From positions 10,017,222-10,081,221 of the forward strand of contig NC_054390.1 in the NCBI RefSeq assembly GCF_001625195.1: DNA of 64,000 nucleotides, given 5' to 3'. The translations under genes were made by a program, and so were the position numbers. How positions within the stretch are numbered: the stretch's first letter is position 1; each line of letters begins with the position of its first letter. Under the pieces are notes generated by a model that had not been told where the DNA came from, made no database searches, and saw only the letters and a program-made list of their open reading frames with translations. Shown here one piece after another: positions 1 through 13,570 of this stretch. Source of the DNA: Drechmeria coniospora. Taxonomy: Eukaryota > Ascomycota > Sordariomycetes > Hypocreales > Ophiocordycipitaceae.

Positions 1-72
1 TCGCTGACACTCGACAAGTGTCATGGAGATGACTGGTCGCTGACACTCGACAAGTGTCATGGAGATGACTGG
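1..72. repeat. 36-bp tandem direct repeat, two copies
   Basis: Positions 1-36 and 37-72 are identical. Each unit contains the inverted pair GACACT / AGTGTC around a 5-nt centre (CGACA), so each could form a small hairpin. The array may extend left of the window. No function is evident. Confidence 0.85.
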
Positions 73-1596
73 TCGCCTTCCATGCAAGCCCGTGAAGACG
101 AGTGTCGCTGTCACTCGGGTCGTGATTGTTCAGATACGGTCCGCATTCTTCATCGTAAAAAGTGAATATCGGCTGAAGTTGGCTGGGAAGGTGAATTGAC
201 CTCACGCGGAACCACCGTCGGAAGTGTAGGGGTGATTGCCGACATTCGGAGACGAGCATTCCTGCTGGCGTCCAGCCCTTAAGCGGCAGTGACACCATTA
301 GCGTTCTCTGGTGGTATTCCGGCAAAGGAAGCCAATTACCCCAGCATACAAGGGCAAGGATTGCCTGATCCGGGTATTCACATACCTTGACTCGGTGGGT
401 CCTGGGTCCTTGCTAAATAACTGGGCAGATATTACCAGCAACAAGCCCTGCCGTCTCCGAGATCTGCCCATGCATGTATATGTGTTTCATGTGGTCCGGG
501 AAAGGGAGTGCCAACCTGCCTCGTTAGGTGTACGGTACGGCATTGCAACTTGCGGAGTAGTTGTGATCCAAGTACGGAGCATATGTGCATGCTGAGATTC
601 ATGCCACGATTATGCATCGTGCCGCTACGAGGTGGATGCACGGCGAGCACTAGTTATTGACAAGTATGCTCACGGAGAGCGGCTCGTTCCCGTCGGTCGG
701 TCAGTGCGTCGAAACTAAGAAGAAAATGACTCGATCAGCATGGTGAGTGACCCCACAACGATGGCATCAGTCTCGACCTACAGCACGACCTGGGTTCCCG
801 ATGGTTTGGGGGGCACTCCCCAGAGACTGCCAACCTGGAGCCTCATGGCATCCGGGATCGAGTCCGGCGAAGTGCAATGCAACGTTGGACGTTGAAGGCA
901 CGAATGGGCCTGTCTGGCATTCGCAAGCTAAACAACGATGGTGGGATGTGCCTCTTGTGGAGGTGAGATGGACGGAGCCACAACAGTTGTGCCCTTTGTT
1001 GCTCGTCACGGAAGACTGGATAGGGAGGGTAGCGAGTGTTGCAACCAGCTGCCGCCTGATCATGGAGTCATCGTCTGCGTCGATGAATAAATAGCCTGTT
1101 ATCGTGGCAGCATGGACGAAGTAATGATGCAAATGTTGTATTTTGTGTTCACACTTGAGCCTCCTCATCCGCACTCTCCTCACTGAGCAACATGACTAAG
1201 CAACCGCCTTAGTCAGTCGAGGTCCCTGACCAGTTGGGTTTGGCGCGTTTGCTTGTACTCCGTGCTGTTTGTTAGTCGGTGCTTACATAAGTACGTGTAC
1301 ATAACTTTGGTGTGTCTCTGCACTTAATCGCCGTGGGGCATGACATAACCGTCTCTTTTATAGGACAACGCACCTGTTTACACCGAGCACGCTGTCCATG
1401 CCTGTGGCCTTCTGGTGCGCAACGTGATCGCTCCGACTCTGCATTCCCTTGCATTTTGGTGTCACGGCGATGCGAGAGACTCGGGCGTACCGTTGATGTT
1501 GGATTTGCCCGCTTGCCCCAATCGCCTCCTTCTTACATCTGCTTCTGTTCCGGACCGACGACGACACGGACGGCAAACGTTTGAACGGAATCCAAC
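73..1596. other. Intergenic region and golgin 5' flank, no supported gene
   Basis: Short open frames occur on both strands, but none has a recognisable domain, a signal peptide or a splice structure, and they overlap one another. The last few hundred bases are presumably the promoter and 5' UTR of the golgin gene. Confidence 0.5.
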
Positions 1597-4500
1597 ATGT
1601 TCCAAGTACGTCTCGCACCCGCCCGCACTTGTTGCCTCCTAACCGTCATGTTTCGGTAGAGAATCCGGGGTGCCATCGACAGGACCATCGCGGAGGAGCA
1701 GGCTCGGCAGCAGAGGATCGACAGCGCGACACCCTCTCGGTCCGCGTCGACCTCGTCGCGAACCAGCACCGCCGCCGGCAGGGGCAGGCGTCCGCGCCGG
1801 AAACACCCCGTGGAGATTCTCGACTCGTCGGTGCCGAACCCCGATCCTGCCGTCTTCGAGGCCGCCTTCGTCATCGACGATAGCGATGAGCCGAGCCGCG
1901 CCGGCACGCCGAGGGTGCCCTCCCAGGAGAGGGCGGACAAGGTTGGCGGCGCGGCGGTCGTGCCGGTGATTGCGATAAACGGGGAAAGGGAGCAGAAGCG
2001 GCAGGTGAAGGAGACGGACGGAGCCGACGAGAAGACGCGAGAGGATGGCGACGACGTCGCCGTCGCAACGTCGACCGAGACGGAGCCTGCACCTGCCAAC
2101 GAGCAGAGCCCCGAGATTGCGAATCGCCTCCGCAAGCTCGAGAAACTCGAGGCCACCTACCCCGGTACGTCGCCCTCGAGATGACGCCCCCGTGGCCGGC
2201 TCGCTGACCGTTTTCAGAGCTGCTGCGCTCCTACCGAGTGGCCCACAAGCGAGCAACGGCCATCGAGCCCTTTGAAAAAGCCTTGCGAGAAAACACGCCC
2301 CTCACGTCCATCGGCGACCCGAACGCACTCGTCGAGTATCTGAACCAGATGAATCTGCGCAGCGAGATGGTCATGGCCGAACTTAAGAAGGTCTCGGCCG
2401 AAAAGGACGAGCTCATGAGCAAACACGACGAGACCCAAGAAAGGTTGAAGCAGGTCCAGCAGGAACTCGATGCTCTCGTGGCCGAGAAGCAGAGGGCCAA
2501 GTCGAGCGCAGCCTCCAGGAGATCCAAAGTCAAGGCAGCGACAGCCACCGATCCGTCCGATGCCAAGGGTCCCGACGACCGATCCGACGCGGAGGAATGC
2601 GTCGAGTCGCAGAATGCGTCCTCGTCCAAAGGTTCCGCACGATCGCGACTCGACGAACGTGACAAGGAGGTTGCAATGCTCCGAGAGCGGCTGGAAACAA
2701 CCCAGGCTCAGCTGACGGACCTCGAGGACCAGGCGAAGAAGCAGGACGAGGTAAGCGCAGCCGTTCGTGTGGAGTCCGGTGCGTCACTCGCAGCGTCTGA
2801 CAAGAAGTTTGCCGAACCGCACGTTCAGCTTAGCAAGGCCAACGACGCCAAGACGGTGTCGATGAAGATTGTCGACGATCTCAACACGCAGATGAGCGTC
2901 CTGAAGCGAGAGAACGCCGAAGCGACGACGAAGATGGAAGAGCTTGCGAAGAAACTCGAGATTATGCCGACGACGGCGACAGGCCAGCAACCTCCGGTGA
3001 CGCCCGCTTCCTCGACGCCCGCCGCGCCCGGTGCTTCGAAAAAGAAGAACAAGAAAAAGAAGGGCAAGGGGGGCGCGGCCGCGACGGCGACGTCGGGTGC
3101 ACAGGGTGCCAAGGGCGTGCCGGCGGCGGAACCATTGGCGAGTCCCGGCATCGTCGAATCGGAGAGAGCCGCTTTGGAGGCGGAGATTGCCAAGCTCAAG
3201 GACGAGGTTCGAGAAAAGGACGCTCGGATCGAGGCATTGTCGGTCAAGCGCAAGACGGAGGAGGACCTCCTCGAGGAAATCGAGACACTGCGCGACAACC
3301 TCGTCGACATCGGTCAGGATCACGTGGCCGCCAAGGACAAAATCAAGGACCTCGAAGCGGAGAAGCTGGCTCTGGAAGGGCAGATTACCGAGCTCGAGAG
3401 GATGAGCCCCTTGGTGCCGCACGAGGTCGCCGGCGACGATGCGGCGGGCGACATGCAATCCCTGCAGGACGAGTACGACGAGCTCCAGGACAAGACGGCG
3501 GCGCTGCAATCCGACCTCGGCGCGGCGCAGCAACTCGCGCAGAGCCGATTCAGGGACCTCACAGAGCTGCGCGAGCTGCTCCAAAAGGCGCAGCCCGAGC
3601 TGAAGACGCTCCGGCAGGAGTCGGCCGAGCTCAAGACGGTCAAGGAGGTGCTCGGGGTCAAGGTCAAGCAGATCATGGAGGCGGAGAAGAGGGAGCAGGA
3701 CCTGAAGCTCGAAACGTGCCGTCTGCAGCAGGTCGCGACGGATCGCGAGACGGAAATCATCAACCTCCAGGAGAGGCTCAGGGCCGGGGGCACCGGCAAG
3801 CAGCAGGCCGAGGAGTCGAAGCGGACGGCGGAGCGCGGCCTGCGGCGCGCCGAGGCCGACAAGATCGAGCTGAGCGCCAAGATTGAAAAGGCGGAACGCG
3901 AGGTGCAAAAGATGCAGGAGGAGTCGAGCAAGCTGCGGCCGCAGATCAAGGAGCTCGAGGCGCAGCTGCACAGGATGAAAAGGGAGAAGGTGGCGGCGCA
4001 GGAGGAGGCCGACTACAAGTCTCAACAGTACCTGACGGCGCAGGGGCTGCTCGGCAGCATGCGGGACCAGACGACGGAGATATCGACGCAGCTCAAGGAG
4101 TCCAAGGAGCTCGCCGAGTCGCTCGAGGAGGAGCTCGCCGAGGTCCAACGGCTGCTGCAGGAGCGGACGAGGGAGGGCGAGACGATGCGGCGGCTGCTCG
4201 CCGACGTCGACGAGCGGGCCGACCACAAGGTGCGGGAGATGCGAGGGCGCATGGAGGCGGCCGTCGAGGAGCGCGAGCGGCTCGAGGACGAGTCGAGCAC
4301 GCTCGCGAGGAAAAGGTCCCGCGAGACGGAGGAGCTCAAGCAGAAGATTCGCGAGCTCGAGCGGGAGGTGAAGACGCTCGGCAGCGAGCGAAACGACCTG
4401 GAGGAACGGCAGCGGGCGTGGAGGGAGCGCAAGTTGGAGCTCGAAGCCATCGAATCGCAGGCCGAGAGCGAGGGGAACGAGCTGCGCTCGGCCGTTGCCC

Positions 4501-4940
4501 AGCTGCGTTTGGCCCTCGACGCGTCGGAGAGCCAGCTGCAGGACAACGAGAAGCAGCGGGCCGAGCTGCGCAGGATGCTCGGCGACTCGACGCAGCGCTA
4601 CGACAGGATTGCCAAGGACCTCAAGGCGGCCCAGGCCAAGCTCGTCTCGAGCTCCACCGTCTCGGGGGCGTCGACGCGCACGTCGACCGACTCGAGCCGC
4701 AGCGGCGCCGTCGGGGGCCACCCGGAGATGCTGTATCTGAAGACGATCCTGCTGCAGTTCCTCGAGCAAAAGGACGGGCGACTCCGAACCCAGCTCGTGC
4801 CCGTCCTCGGGAAGCTGCTCAAGTTTGACAAGTAAGTCTACGCACGCCTGCCACCCCCGAGGTGTCACGGAATGCTGACGATGGGCAGAAGCGAGGAGCA
4901 GAAGTGGACCAACGCCGTGCAGCACATAGAGGTGAAGTAG
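1597..4940 (+). CDS. IMH1: GRIP-domain golgin (Imh1/golgin-245-like), 4 exons
   Basis: Long coiled-coil tether of the trans-Golgi; the family is recruited by Arl1-GTP through its C-terminal GRIP domain and captures endosome-derived vesicles. Exons as read: 1597-1605, 1660-2164, 2218-4831, 4889-4940, giving 1059 aa. Introns 1606-1659 (GTACGT..TAG, branch CTAAC), 2165-2217 (GTACGT..CAG) and 4832-4888 (GTAAGT..CAG) restore one frame. The first exon encodes only Met-Phe-Gln, and exon 2 opens with RIRGAIDRTIAEEQ, the N-terminus I expect for fungal GRIP golgins. Residues about 180-990 are Glu/Lys/Leu-rich coiled coil, interrupted near residue 445 by a Lys-rich linker. The GRIP domain is at about 1006-1050 and includes YLKTILLQFLEQ with the conserved Tyr used for Arl1 binding. 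Exon 4 completes it; without the last splice the protein would stop at 4835. The symbol is by family, not by proven orthology. Confidence 0.92.
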
Positions 4941-5713
4941 TCGCCGTCGGAGGGGCTCTGCCACGACACGTAGGATAGTCAACGAATGCAGGCTTGGCGA
5001 ACGGATGATTGCACCATGAATGCCGGGACTCCCACGATGCCCATCGACGAAATGCCTCGATGATGGCAAGCTTGGCGATGCTCGTAGCGATGAAGGTCGT
5101 GAAGGCGGCAGGGAGGAAGACGTCGACGATGCCTCACGGGCAAGCCTGCACCACTGGGGGCCGGACGAAAGCGACGAGGCGAGTTGAGAGGAACGATACG
5201 CATGGTGTCTGACACGGGATGATGGTACGAGTAGTATTATTCGTAGCAGGGAGCCTTTGACGATGAGGTTTGTGAACAAGTATAGGGTAATTATGGTGGA
5301 TGCCATGAAATAAATGCACTCCATACTTGGATATAACAGTATTATTAGTATTACGTAATAATTTCTTGGTGGAGGTGGCACTTGAGAGGAGGAGTATGGG
5401 GGATGAGTCAGCCAAAATATGGAGGCAAGAACCAGTGGGCATCGTTCCTGCCGACTACCGCTGGTGCACACTGTGCGGATTATTCCCGAGCTTTACATAC
5501 CGGTACCTAGGAGTACATTTAGATTGGTAGTCGGTCCTAGCGTTAATCAGGTACATCGAGGTACCTACGGAGGTGACCTGCTCGTGATGCAGGCACGCCG
5601 TGCTATTTCGTGCTTCTCGTGCTTCTCGCCACCTTGCAAACTTCATCCCCCCAGCCGCAGTTCATCTCTGCTTGCCTCGCTCCGACATCGACAAGGGCAT
5701 CCGTACCGCTGCC
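4941..5713. other. Intergenic region between golgin and lunapark
   Basis: Holds the golgin 3' flank and lunapark promoter. The part around 5220-5420 is AT-richer. No supported gene, repeat or RNA was seen. Confidence 0.5.
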
Positions 5714-6908
5714 ATGGTGTCCTTTTGGCCCTGGAAGGTTCGTCACCCCTTGGCCGCCGCGGGCGACGACGATGCGTGCTGACGGAGGCCCAAGGGCAAC
5801 ACCTCTTCCACCGCCTCGTTCGAAAGGACGCTCTCGACGCTCGCCGTCCGAATCGCCTCGTCCCAGACGCGCCTCGATGGCCTGCGCTCCAGCCTCCGTC
5901 GTGCCAAGGTCCTGTCGACGCTCTACCTCGCCTTCACCTACACGGTCTACGCCATCGTCCTGCTCCTCGCCGTCGGCTACCGAAACCTCGGTGCCTACGA
6001 GTGGACGGGCTTGGTCGGAGGGCCGGTGCTGTGGGTTCTCCGCGATGCCGCGCCGTCGAGAGCTTGCCTGACGGGTCCCACGCAGCATATACCTCATCCG
6101 CACCCTCACGACGGTGTACTACAACTTTCGCATCGAGAGCACCACCGCGAGGCTCAAGGAGTACCAGGAGGAGCGTGCCAAGACGATACAGGAGCTCAAG
6201 GACGCGACAAGATACGACTCGACCCTGCAGCTGATCGAAAAGTACGGCGGTGAGGGCAAGGCCAAGAACGCGGCCCAGGGACCGCAGGACGGCCAGAGGA
6301 CCAAGGGCCACGGCGCGCAGGCCAAGGGCACGGCGAAGCGAACGACGATGCCCCCGCCGCCGACGGCCAACATCCAACGCCCTGCTGCCGCCCCGGGAAC
6401 CCCCGACGGGCCGCCGCCCCGGGGATCGCCTTGCCCTCCGCGAATCGACGACGGGCCGCCCCCGGGTGCCGAGTTTGCCCCCAACGCCGACGCGAGCTAT
6501 GCCATTCCCCAGCTCGCGACCCCCCCCGGCGGTGAGGCCGAGACGCACTGGTACGACCGCATCTTCGACGCGCTCCTTGGCGAGGACGAGACGGCCCGCA
6601 AGAACCGCATCGCGCTCATCTGCCAGTCCTGCCGCCTCGTCAACGGCCAGGCGCCTCCCGGCACACGATCAGTGTCCGAGATTGGCATCTGGAGGTGCGC
6701 CGACTGCGGCGCGTCCAACGGCGACGTGGACGAGGACGAGAAGCTCGTGAGAGAGGTGCTCGGCTCCGCGGCTCCCGACGACGACGAAGACGAGGAGGAG
6801 TTGAAGGGCGACGAAGCCGGCAGCGCCGACGAGGTGGCGGCGCCCCGGGTGACGACAGACTCTCCGGCCGCCGAGCTGCGGTCACGGAGGGCCAAGGCGA
6901 AGAAATAG
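5714..6908 (+). CDS. LNP1: Lunapark (Lnp1) ER three-way-junction protein, 3 exons
   Basis: Integral ER protein that stabilises three-way junctions of the tubular network. Exons as read: 5714-5737, 5795-6030, 6086-6908 (360 aa). Introns are 5738-5794 (GTTCGT..AAG) and 6031-6085 (GTGGGT..CAG, branch CTGAC); both are confirmed by the protein they restore (MVSFWPWK then GNTSSTASFERTL; GGPVL then IYLIRTL). Two hydrophobic segments sit at about residues 48-70 and 76-102 with a short loop between them, then a basic coiled coil (RIESTTARLKEYQEERAK). A proline-rich linker follows. A four-cysteine zinc ribbon occupies about 265-293 (C-x2-C ... C-x2-C), the family hallmark. The C-terminus is acidic. Length and domain order match fungal lunaparks. 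The gene runs in the same direction as the golgin, 773 bp downstream of it. Confidence 0.93.
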
Positions 6909-6987
6909 CATGCCCCTCGAGGCTTCTCGACCCAGGAGCGGCGGTTGGAAGCAGAGCTGGACCTCCGAGCACATCAAACGGCGCGAC

Positions 6988-7434
6988 GATGCATCGTGGG
7001 TACATTATTCCCCGTCATTGTGCATCGGACATTGAAGTACATCGAATACCACGAAGATGCATTGTGAATACATTATTCTCCGTCATGGTGCATCGGACAT
7101 TGAAGTACATCGAAAACCACGAAGATGCATTGTGAATACATTATTCTCCGTCATTGTGCATCGGACCTCCAAGTCCATCGAATAGCGCGACGATGCATCG
7201 TGAATACATTATTCTCCGACATCGTGCATCGGGCCTTTATCTACGTCGAATACCATGACAATGCCCCGTAAATACATTATTCTCCGTCATCGTGCATCGG
7301 GCGTCTACGTCGAATACCGCGTCAATGCCTCGTGAATACATTCTTCTTCGTCACCATCCATCGGACCTCCGAGTACATCGAATACCGCGACAATGCATCG
7401 TGAATACATTATTCTCCGTCATCGTGCATCATAT
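6988..7434. repeat. 68-bp minisatellite, about 6.5 copies
   Basis: Units start at 6988, 7056, 7124, 7192, 7260, 7324 and 7392; all are 68 bp except one of 64. Each contains GAATACATTATTCTCCGTCA and GTGCATCGGAC with scattered substitutions. The array begins 80 bp after the lunapark stop codon, so it may lie in the 3' UTR or terminator. Confidence 0.9.
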
Positions 7435-8002
7435 GGACAGCTTGCCCTCTAGCAAACGCAGAAGAGCCCTCGCTCTCGCGGTGCGGAGAGGCAACTCGCG
7501 CAAGTCTATGTATCGTTTTATTTCCCTTCCATTTCCTGCCGTTCCGTTCCCATTCCCGCCCCGGCCCTGCCCTGCTTTTTCCCGCCGTCGAGGGCTGCGA
7601 ACAAGTCGAGGCTCGAGAGCCCACGGCGCACGTCACGCGAGTCGTCGCGTCCCCACGGCCCGTCGCGTCAACCTCGCCGCGGCCGACGGCGGAACGAGCC
7701 ACGCCCCGACGCCAGCGACGCCGTCGGCCGAGGGTCGGGGACCGTAGTGGCCGCATCGACCGTCGGGGCCGAGGCCGAGGCGGCGGCAGCGGCAGCGCAG
7801 GCGTGCATCGACGGGGACCCGACGCCCCGACACGCCCCGGCCCCCGTCGTCGCGGAGGAGGCAGTGCGCGGGCCGCGCCGAGGCGGCCGACGATTTCCAG
7901 ATTTCCACCGGGAAGCGGCAGAGAGAGCGTGGCCGCGGGGGGGGGCGAAGGCGACTGCTCCCGGCGCGAACCGTCGACGCGGCGACGACGCGTGCCGGCC
8001 CC
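7435..8002. other. GC-rich intergenic region between convergent genes
   Basis: 3' flank shared by lunapark (+) and the kinase (-). Several overlapping GC-rich open frames occur on both strands, none with a recognisable product. Confidence 0.45.
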
Positions 8003-9764
<1,762 letters not shown>

Positions 9765-9895
9765 TCAGCGACGGTCAAGGGGGCAAGCGAAGTGACGGCG
9801 AGGGCCAGCGGGAGAGGTGGGGGGATGAGGAGCGTGGGATTGCAGGAGCAGCCGCCGGAGCAGGATTAGGGAGGGTTAGGAGGGGATGGTCGAGG

Positions 9896-10222
9896 CGCCG
9901 AGGAGGATGAAGGAGAGGAGGAGGGAGGACGGGGGAGAGGAGGATGAAGGAGAGGAGGAGGGAGGACGGGGGAGAGGAGGACAGAGGAGAGGAGGAGGGA
10001 GGACGGGGGAGAGGAGGACAGAGGAGAGGAGGGCGGAGGAGAGGAGGACAGAGGAGAGGAGGGCGGAGGAGAGGATGACGGAGGAGAGGAGAGGAGGGCG
10101 GAGGAGAGGAGGACAGAGGAGAGGAGGGCGGAGGAGAGGATGACGGAGGAGAGGAGAGGAGGGCGGAGGAGAGGATGACGGAGGAGAGGCGGACGGAGGA
10201 GAGGAGGACGGAAGAGAGGGCG
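9896..10222. repeat. Polypurine minisatellite upstream of the kinase
   Basis: About 330 bp almost entirely of GAGGA-type purine units on the plus strand, with periods near 37 bp and then 30 bp (GAGGAGAGGAGGACAGAGG variants). It lies 170-500 bp upstream of the kinase start, so the coding strand sees a C/T-rich promoter tract. Mirror symmetry could allow triplex DNA; that is inference. Confidence 0.85.
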
Positions 10223-10576
10223 TGAAATCAGCGTCAACGGGGGCACGAGGGTAGCCACCTAGACTTGAGGAAGCTCATGTTGCCTGTGCCGCATGTCGTG
10301 AGCCGTCGTCGAGGGCGACTTGCCGCGGGAAGGAGGATGGATCTCGGCCGAGCTGAGGGAAAAGGCGACGACGGAGGGGACCGCTGGAGGCGAAGCCTAG
10401 CTGGCCGCCGTCGTCTCGTCGATGATGCGGCCGACGGCAGAGGACCGTCGAGCGAATCCGAGGGTCGAGGGCACGCCGGAGAAGGAAGCAAGCGGACGTG
10501 GAGAGCGCCAGGAAGAGATGCGGCGGCGGCGGCGAGTCGAGAGACGGCAAATCGACGGTGTGGGAGGAGGGCGGGA

Positions 10577-10616
10577 GGGGGGGGGTGTGTGTGTGTGTGT
10601 GTGCGTGTGTGTGGTG
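10577..10616. repeat. G-run followed by (GT)n microsatellite
   Basis: A run of nine G (from about 10577) leads directly into GT dinucleotide repeats with one GC interruption, ending near 10613. Confidence 0.9.
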
Positions 10617-10675
10617 GTTGTGACCTCGAGGAGGAGAAGCGCGGGTCGGGACGGGGGGTCGGACGACACCCTAGC

Positions 10676-10789
10676 AGGCCCCAGCAGGCCCCGGCAGGCC
10701 CTCGGCAGGCCCTCGGCAGGCCCCCAGCAGGCCCCCGGCAGGCCCCAGCAGGCCCCAGCAGGCCCCAGCAGGCCCGGCAGGCCCAACGA
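10676..10789. repeat. CAGGCCCC tandem array
   Basis: About ten head-to-tail copies of an 11-12-bp unit, CAGGCCCCAG or CAGGCCCTCGG variants. It explains the spurious Pro/Ala/Gly-rich frames across it. Confidence 0.9.
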
Positions 10790-11032
10790 CCCCTCACGGC
10801 CACGACCTGGGCGTCACTGGCTTCAGCGCCCCAGCGTCGTCAGCCTCGCCAGCAGCACAGGGCACGGTCCGACAGGCCTCGGATCAGCCTCGACCTCGGG
10901 CACGAGGTGCCTGGCCTTGGCACACGACGGCCACCAATGGCAGGCGGCCCGACGTCGTCGACGCAGGCATCGTGGCCAGAGGGAAGACGACTTGTCCTCT
11001 TTCCACACCGTCGGCTCCACGGGCTTGGACTT

Positions 11033-11088
11033 GGGCTTCTGGGCTTGAGCTTTCGGGCTTGGGCTTCTGGGCTTGAGCTTTCGGGCTT
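11033..11088. repeat. 28-bp direct repeat, two copies
   Basis: Two adjacent identical 28-bp units (11033-11060, 11061-11088) containing GGGCTTGAGCTTTCGGGCTT, followed by a partial third. Confidence 0.8.
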
Positions 11089-11212
11089 CGGCTTTCGAGA
11101 CGAGGCGAACCATCAAGGCCAGCTCGGCCCACGGCTCAGACGGGGCAGGCCGGCTCGGCGAGCGTTGAGGACGACGGGAGGCGTGAGGAGGCAGGGGGCG
11201 ACGGATACTCAC

Positions 11213-11373
11213 CCCGCTCGTGCCGTCGGGTCTTCGTCGTCGGCGTCGGTGGTGACGATGGGCTTGAGGCCGTCCTTCTTACGCTTCCTCGCGGCGAGGC
11301 CGTCGCCGCCGTCGACACCGGTGGCCGGGGCGAGCGGCGGCTTCTGGCCCTCGGTCGGCTCGCCGCCGTTCAT
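11213..11373 (-). CDS. Possible first exon of an unidentified gene
   Basis: On the minus strand an ATG at 11373 in a good context (GCCACCATGAAC) opens a 53-codon polar frame with a basic cluster (LAARKRKKDGLKP) and an acidic tail. It runs into a textbook donor, GTGAGT at 11212-11207; without splicing it stops within two codons. I could not choose an acceptor: downstream sequence on this strand becomes repetitive (10676-11088) with no clear second exon. It could be a small gene, a decayed gene, or chance. The product is not recognised. Confidence 0.3.
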
Positions 11374-11550
11374 GGTGGCGATGGTGTCGACGCGGCCGCT
11401 CGTTCGTGGCGGGCTCGTGCGGAGGCTTCGTTGGCCTCGGGCCGCCTCGTGTCTCGCCGGCGGCGAGGGGTCGGGGGGGGCGAAGTGCTCGTGTCGCGGC
11501 CTTGGGCTTCGAGCCGGAACCGTCGGTCGGTCGGTCGCGGCCAGCAGCTC

Positions 11551-11564
11551 GGGGGGGGGGGGGG
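11551..11564 (+). repeat. G14 homopolymer
   Basis: Fourteen consecutive G on the plus strand; a likely sequencing-error and slippage site. Confidence 0.9.
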
Positions 11565-12033
11565 AGACGAAGTGGTGATGTTCGATGACAGGGTCGGACT
11601 GCTCGCCGCCAAGGTGTCACGTTGGCCGACCTCACGGCAGGCGGCGGCGGACCAATGAGAGGGGCGGGTTCAGGACGGCTGGCGGCGAGGCAGGCCTGCG
11701 GCGGTGCAGGCGGGTTAGAGCAGCGAACAGGGGATACCTCGTCCTGATTGTGGTCCGCGGCATCGCAGGTACCGGATACCTGCGACGGCGGGTGCGCGCG
11801 AGGGCGAGACGGGGTACAGGGCACAAGCGTCGCTAGCGGGCCCGAGGTACCGAGGCTTCACCGAAGGCGGTCGGAACGGAACAACAGCAGCCGCGGCGGC
11901 GAACCAGATGCGACTTGGCCGTGCAGGAATCCCTGCACAGTGTGCTCACGGACGACTCCGCACTGAGCCGCCAGCTCGGTTCCAGACGGCGGCTCGAGGG
12001 TGGTGCGCCGCGGCTGGGCTTGTCGTGCGCAGC

Positions 12034-12207
12034 AAGAGATGATTATTTTGAGTAATAATTATCGTACGGAGCACGGAGCACTTTTCCATAAGCAGCAAGA
12101 TGATTATTTTACGGCGCAATTACCGTACGAAGCACGGAGCACTTGTCCGTAGGCAGCAAGAGATGATTATTTCATGGAACAATTACCGTACGGAGCACGG
12201 AGCAGTT
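12034..12207. repeat. 61-63-bp tandem repeat, three copies
   Basis: Units start at 12034, 12097 and 12158. Each has GATGATTATTT, then a variable stretch, then AATTACCGTACGGAGCACGG. This is the first array of the 12.0-15.3 kb minisatellite block. Confidence 0.85.
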
Positions 12208-12531
12208 GAGTGGTCATACAGTGCTCCGCACTGTACATGCGCACGCAGCTCGCGCTCTCAACGGTGCAGCTCCCAGGCATTACTAATTGTACAGTACTTG
12301 CTTGCACTTGCCGTGATACCATGCGCACGTGCTTGGATGTACTCGGGTGCCGTTAACGCCGTACATGAGCGCCGTCCTCGTGCAAGTACCCTCCCGGACA
12401 GGGCGCGGTACACCCACCGCGACCGCACGGCGGCGAGGTACTCTGCACTGCCGTGGCGAGTACATGCACAGCCTGGGCACGCAAGTCTCTGCCTATCCGA
12501 CGTACCTGCACGCCACCGCCGACGAGGCGCA

Positions 12532-12602
12532 GGGGATGCCTGAGGGGCAGCGGATGCCTGAGGGGCAGAGGATGCCTGAGGGCGCAGCGGATGCCTGAGG
12601 AC
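12532..12602. repeat. 18-bp tandem repeat, four copies
   Basis: Four units of GGATGCCTGAGGGGCAGC type. Translating either strand gives meaningless repeats, so it is treated as non-coding. Confidence 0.85.
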
Positions 12603-12753
12603 CCGAGCGACGGGGCTCGAGGGAAATTATCGAGGCCAAAGAAGGGTGGGTGTCGGTACTGTAGATGCGCAGGAGGGTGCTGCAAGTATGTCGACAGAAT
12701 GCACAGCAACACTGCACGGTAGTATGCGAGTAGGTGCCTGTAAAGTACCTACT

Positions 12754-12792
12754 GCTAGGTAGGCAAGGTAGGCAAGGTAGGCAAGGTAGGTA
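12754..12792. repeat. 10-bp AGGTAGGCAA tandem repeat
   Basis: About 3.5 head-to-tail copies of AGGTAGGCAA. Confidence 0.9.
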
Positions 12793-13092
12793 ATTACTTA
12801 CCAGCACTCGCAGCAAGCACAAGTAGGCGTGCAAGCTACAGCATCGACAGCGCGCCGTGACGAGGTGGTGCGCGGGTGTGTGTGTTGCGCTGGTACTTGG
12901 GGCTTGTGCCGCAGGTACTTGTGACGATGGCACGAGGGACCTCGAGATGCACCCGCGCCATGCGTGGGAACTCGGTACCGAGCGCTCAAAATTGCACGTG
13001 TGCTTGTACCGTTCTCGGGGGGCGTGAGTACCTGCATAACGCACTGCGGGGTCTGATGCGTCCGCCTGTCATGCCGTGCGTCACTCGTTCGG

Positions 13093-13196
13093 CGACGCAC
13101 CTGATGGCAACAATCACACCTACACCTACCGTGACGAATACGACGACGACGGCGATGCACCCGATGGCAACAATCACACCTATATCTGCGACGAAT
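13093..13196. repeat. 60-bp direct repeat, two copies
   Basis: Units at 13093 and 13153 share GATGGCAACAATCACACCTA and a GACGA-rich tail; the second is truncated. Confidence 0.85.
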
Positions 13197-13570
13197 GCGT
13201 GCCCCGAGCACGGCCACCGAGCACCCGTGTGCACACGTACACGTGCTCGTCGCCGCAAGTGGTCGCCATGCAGAGAGAGTGCAGCTGCTCGCGCTCCGTT
13301 CTCGACGCCGTCACCTTTGGGCAGGCGACGCACCCGCGACGTGGCACTCGGCATTCCCGTCTCGCCGCTGGATCGAGTGCAGGGAACCCCGACTGCGCGG
13401 CGACAATACTTGCGCGCCGGTTCGCCCGCGTCGAAGAAAGGAGCCGAGCAGGGATGCGGCGGGTGGGAGGAAATAATGCGTCGCCGACGCATGGCATGGG
13501 TAACCCTACGAGTGCTCGGGATGGGAATGCCCACGATGCCACGGCCACTGAAGAGCAAGTATAGATGATT

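Noticed and set aside
2784..5471. 895-codon open frame antisense to the golgin
   Set aside because: Leu/Arg-rich shadow of the Glu/Lys codon pattern of the coiled coil; no domain, and the plus strand has confirmed splicing.
10265..11578. 437-codon plus-strand frame
   Set aside because: Crosses the GT microsatellite and the CAGGCCCC array; composition is repeat-driven Arg/Gly/Pro.
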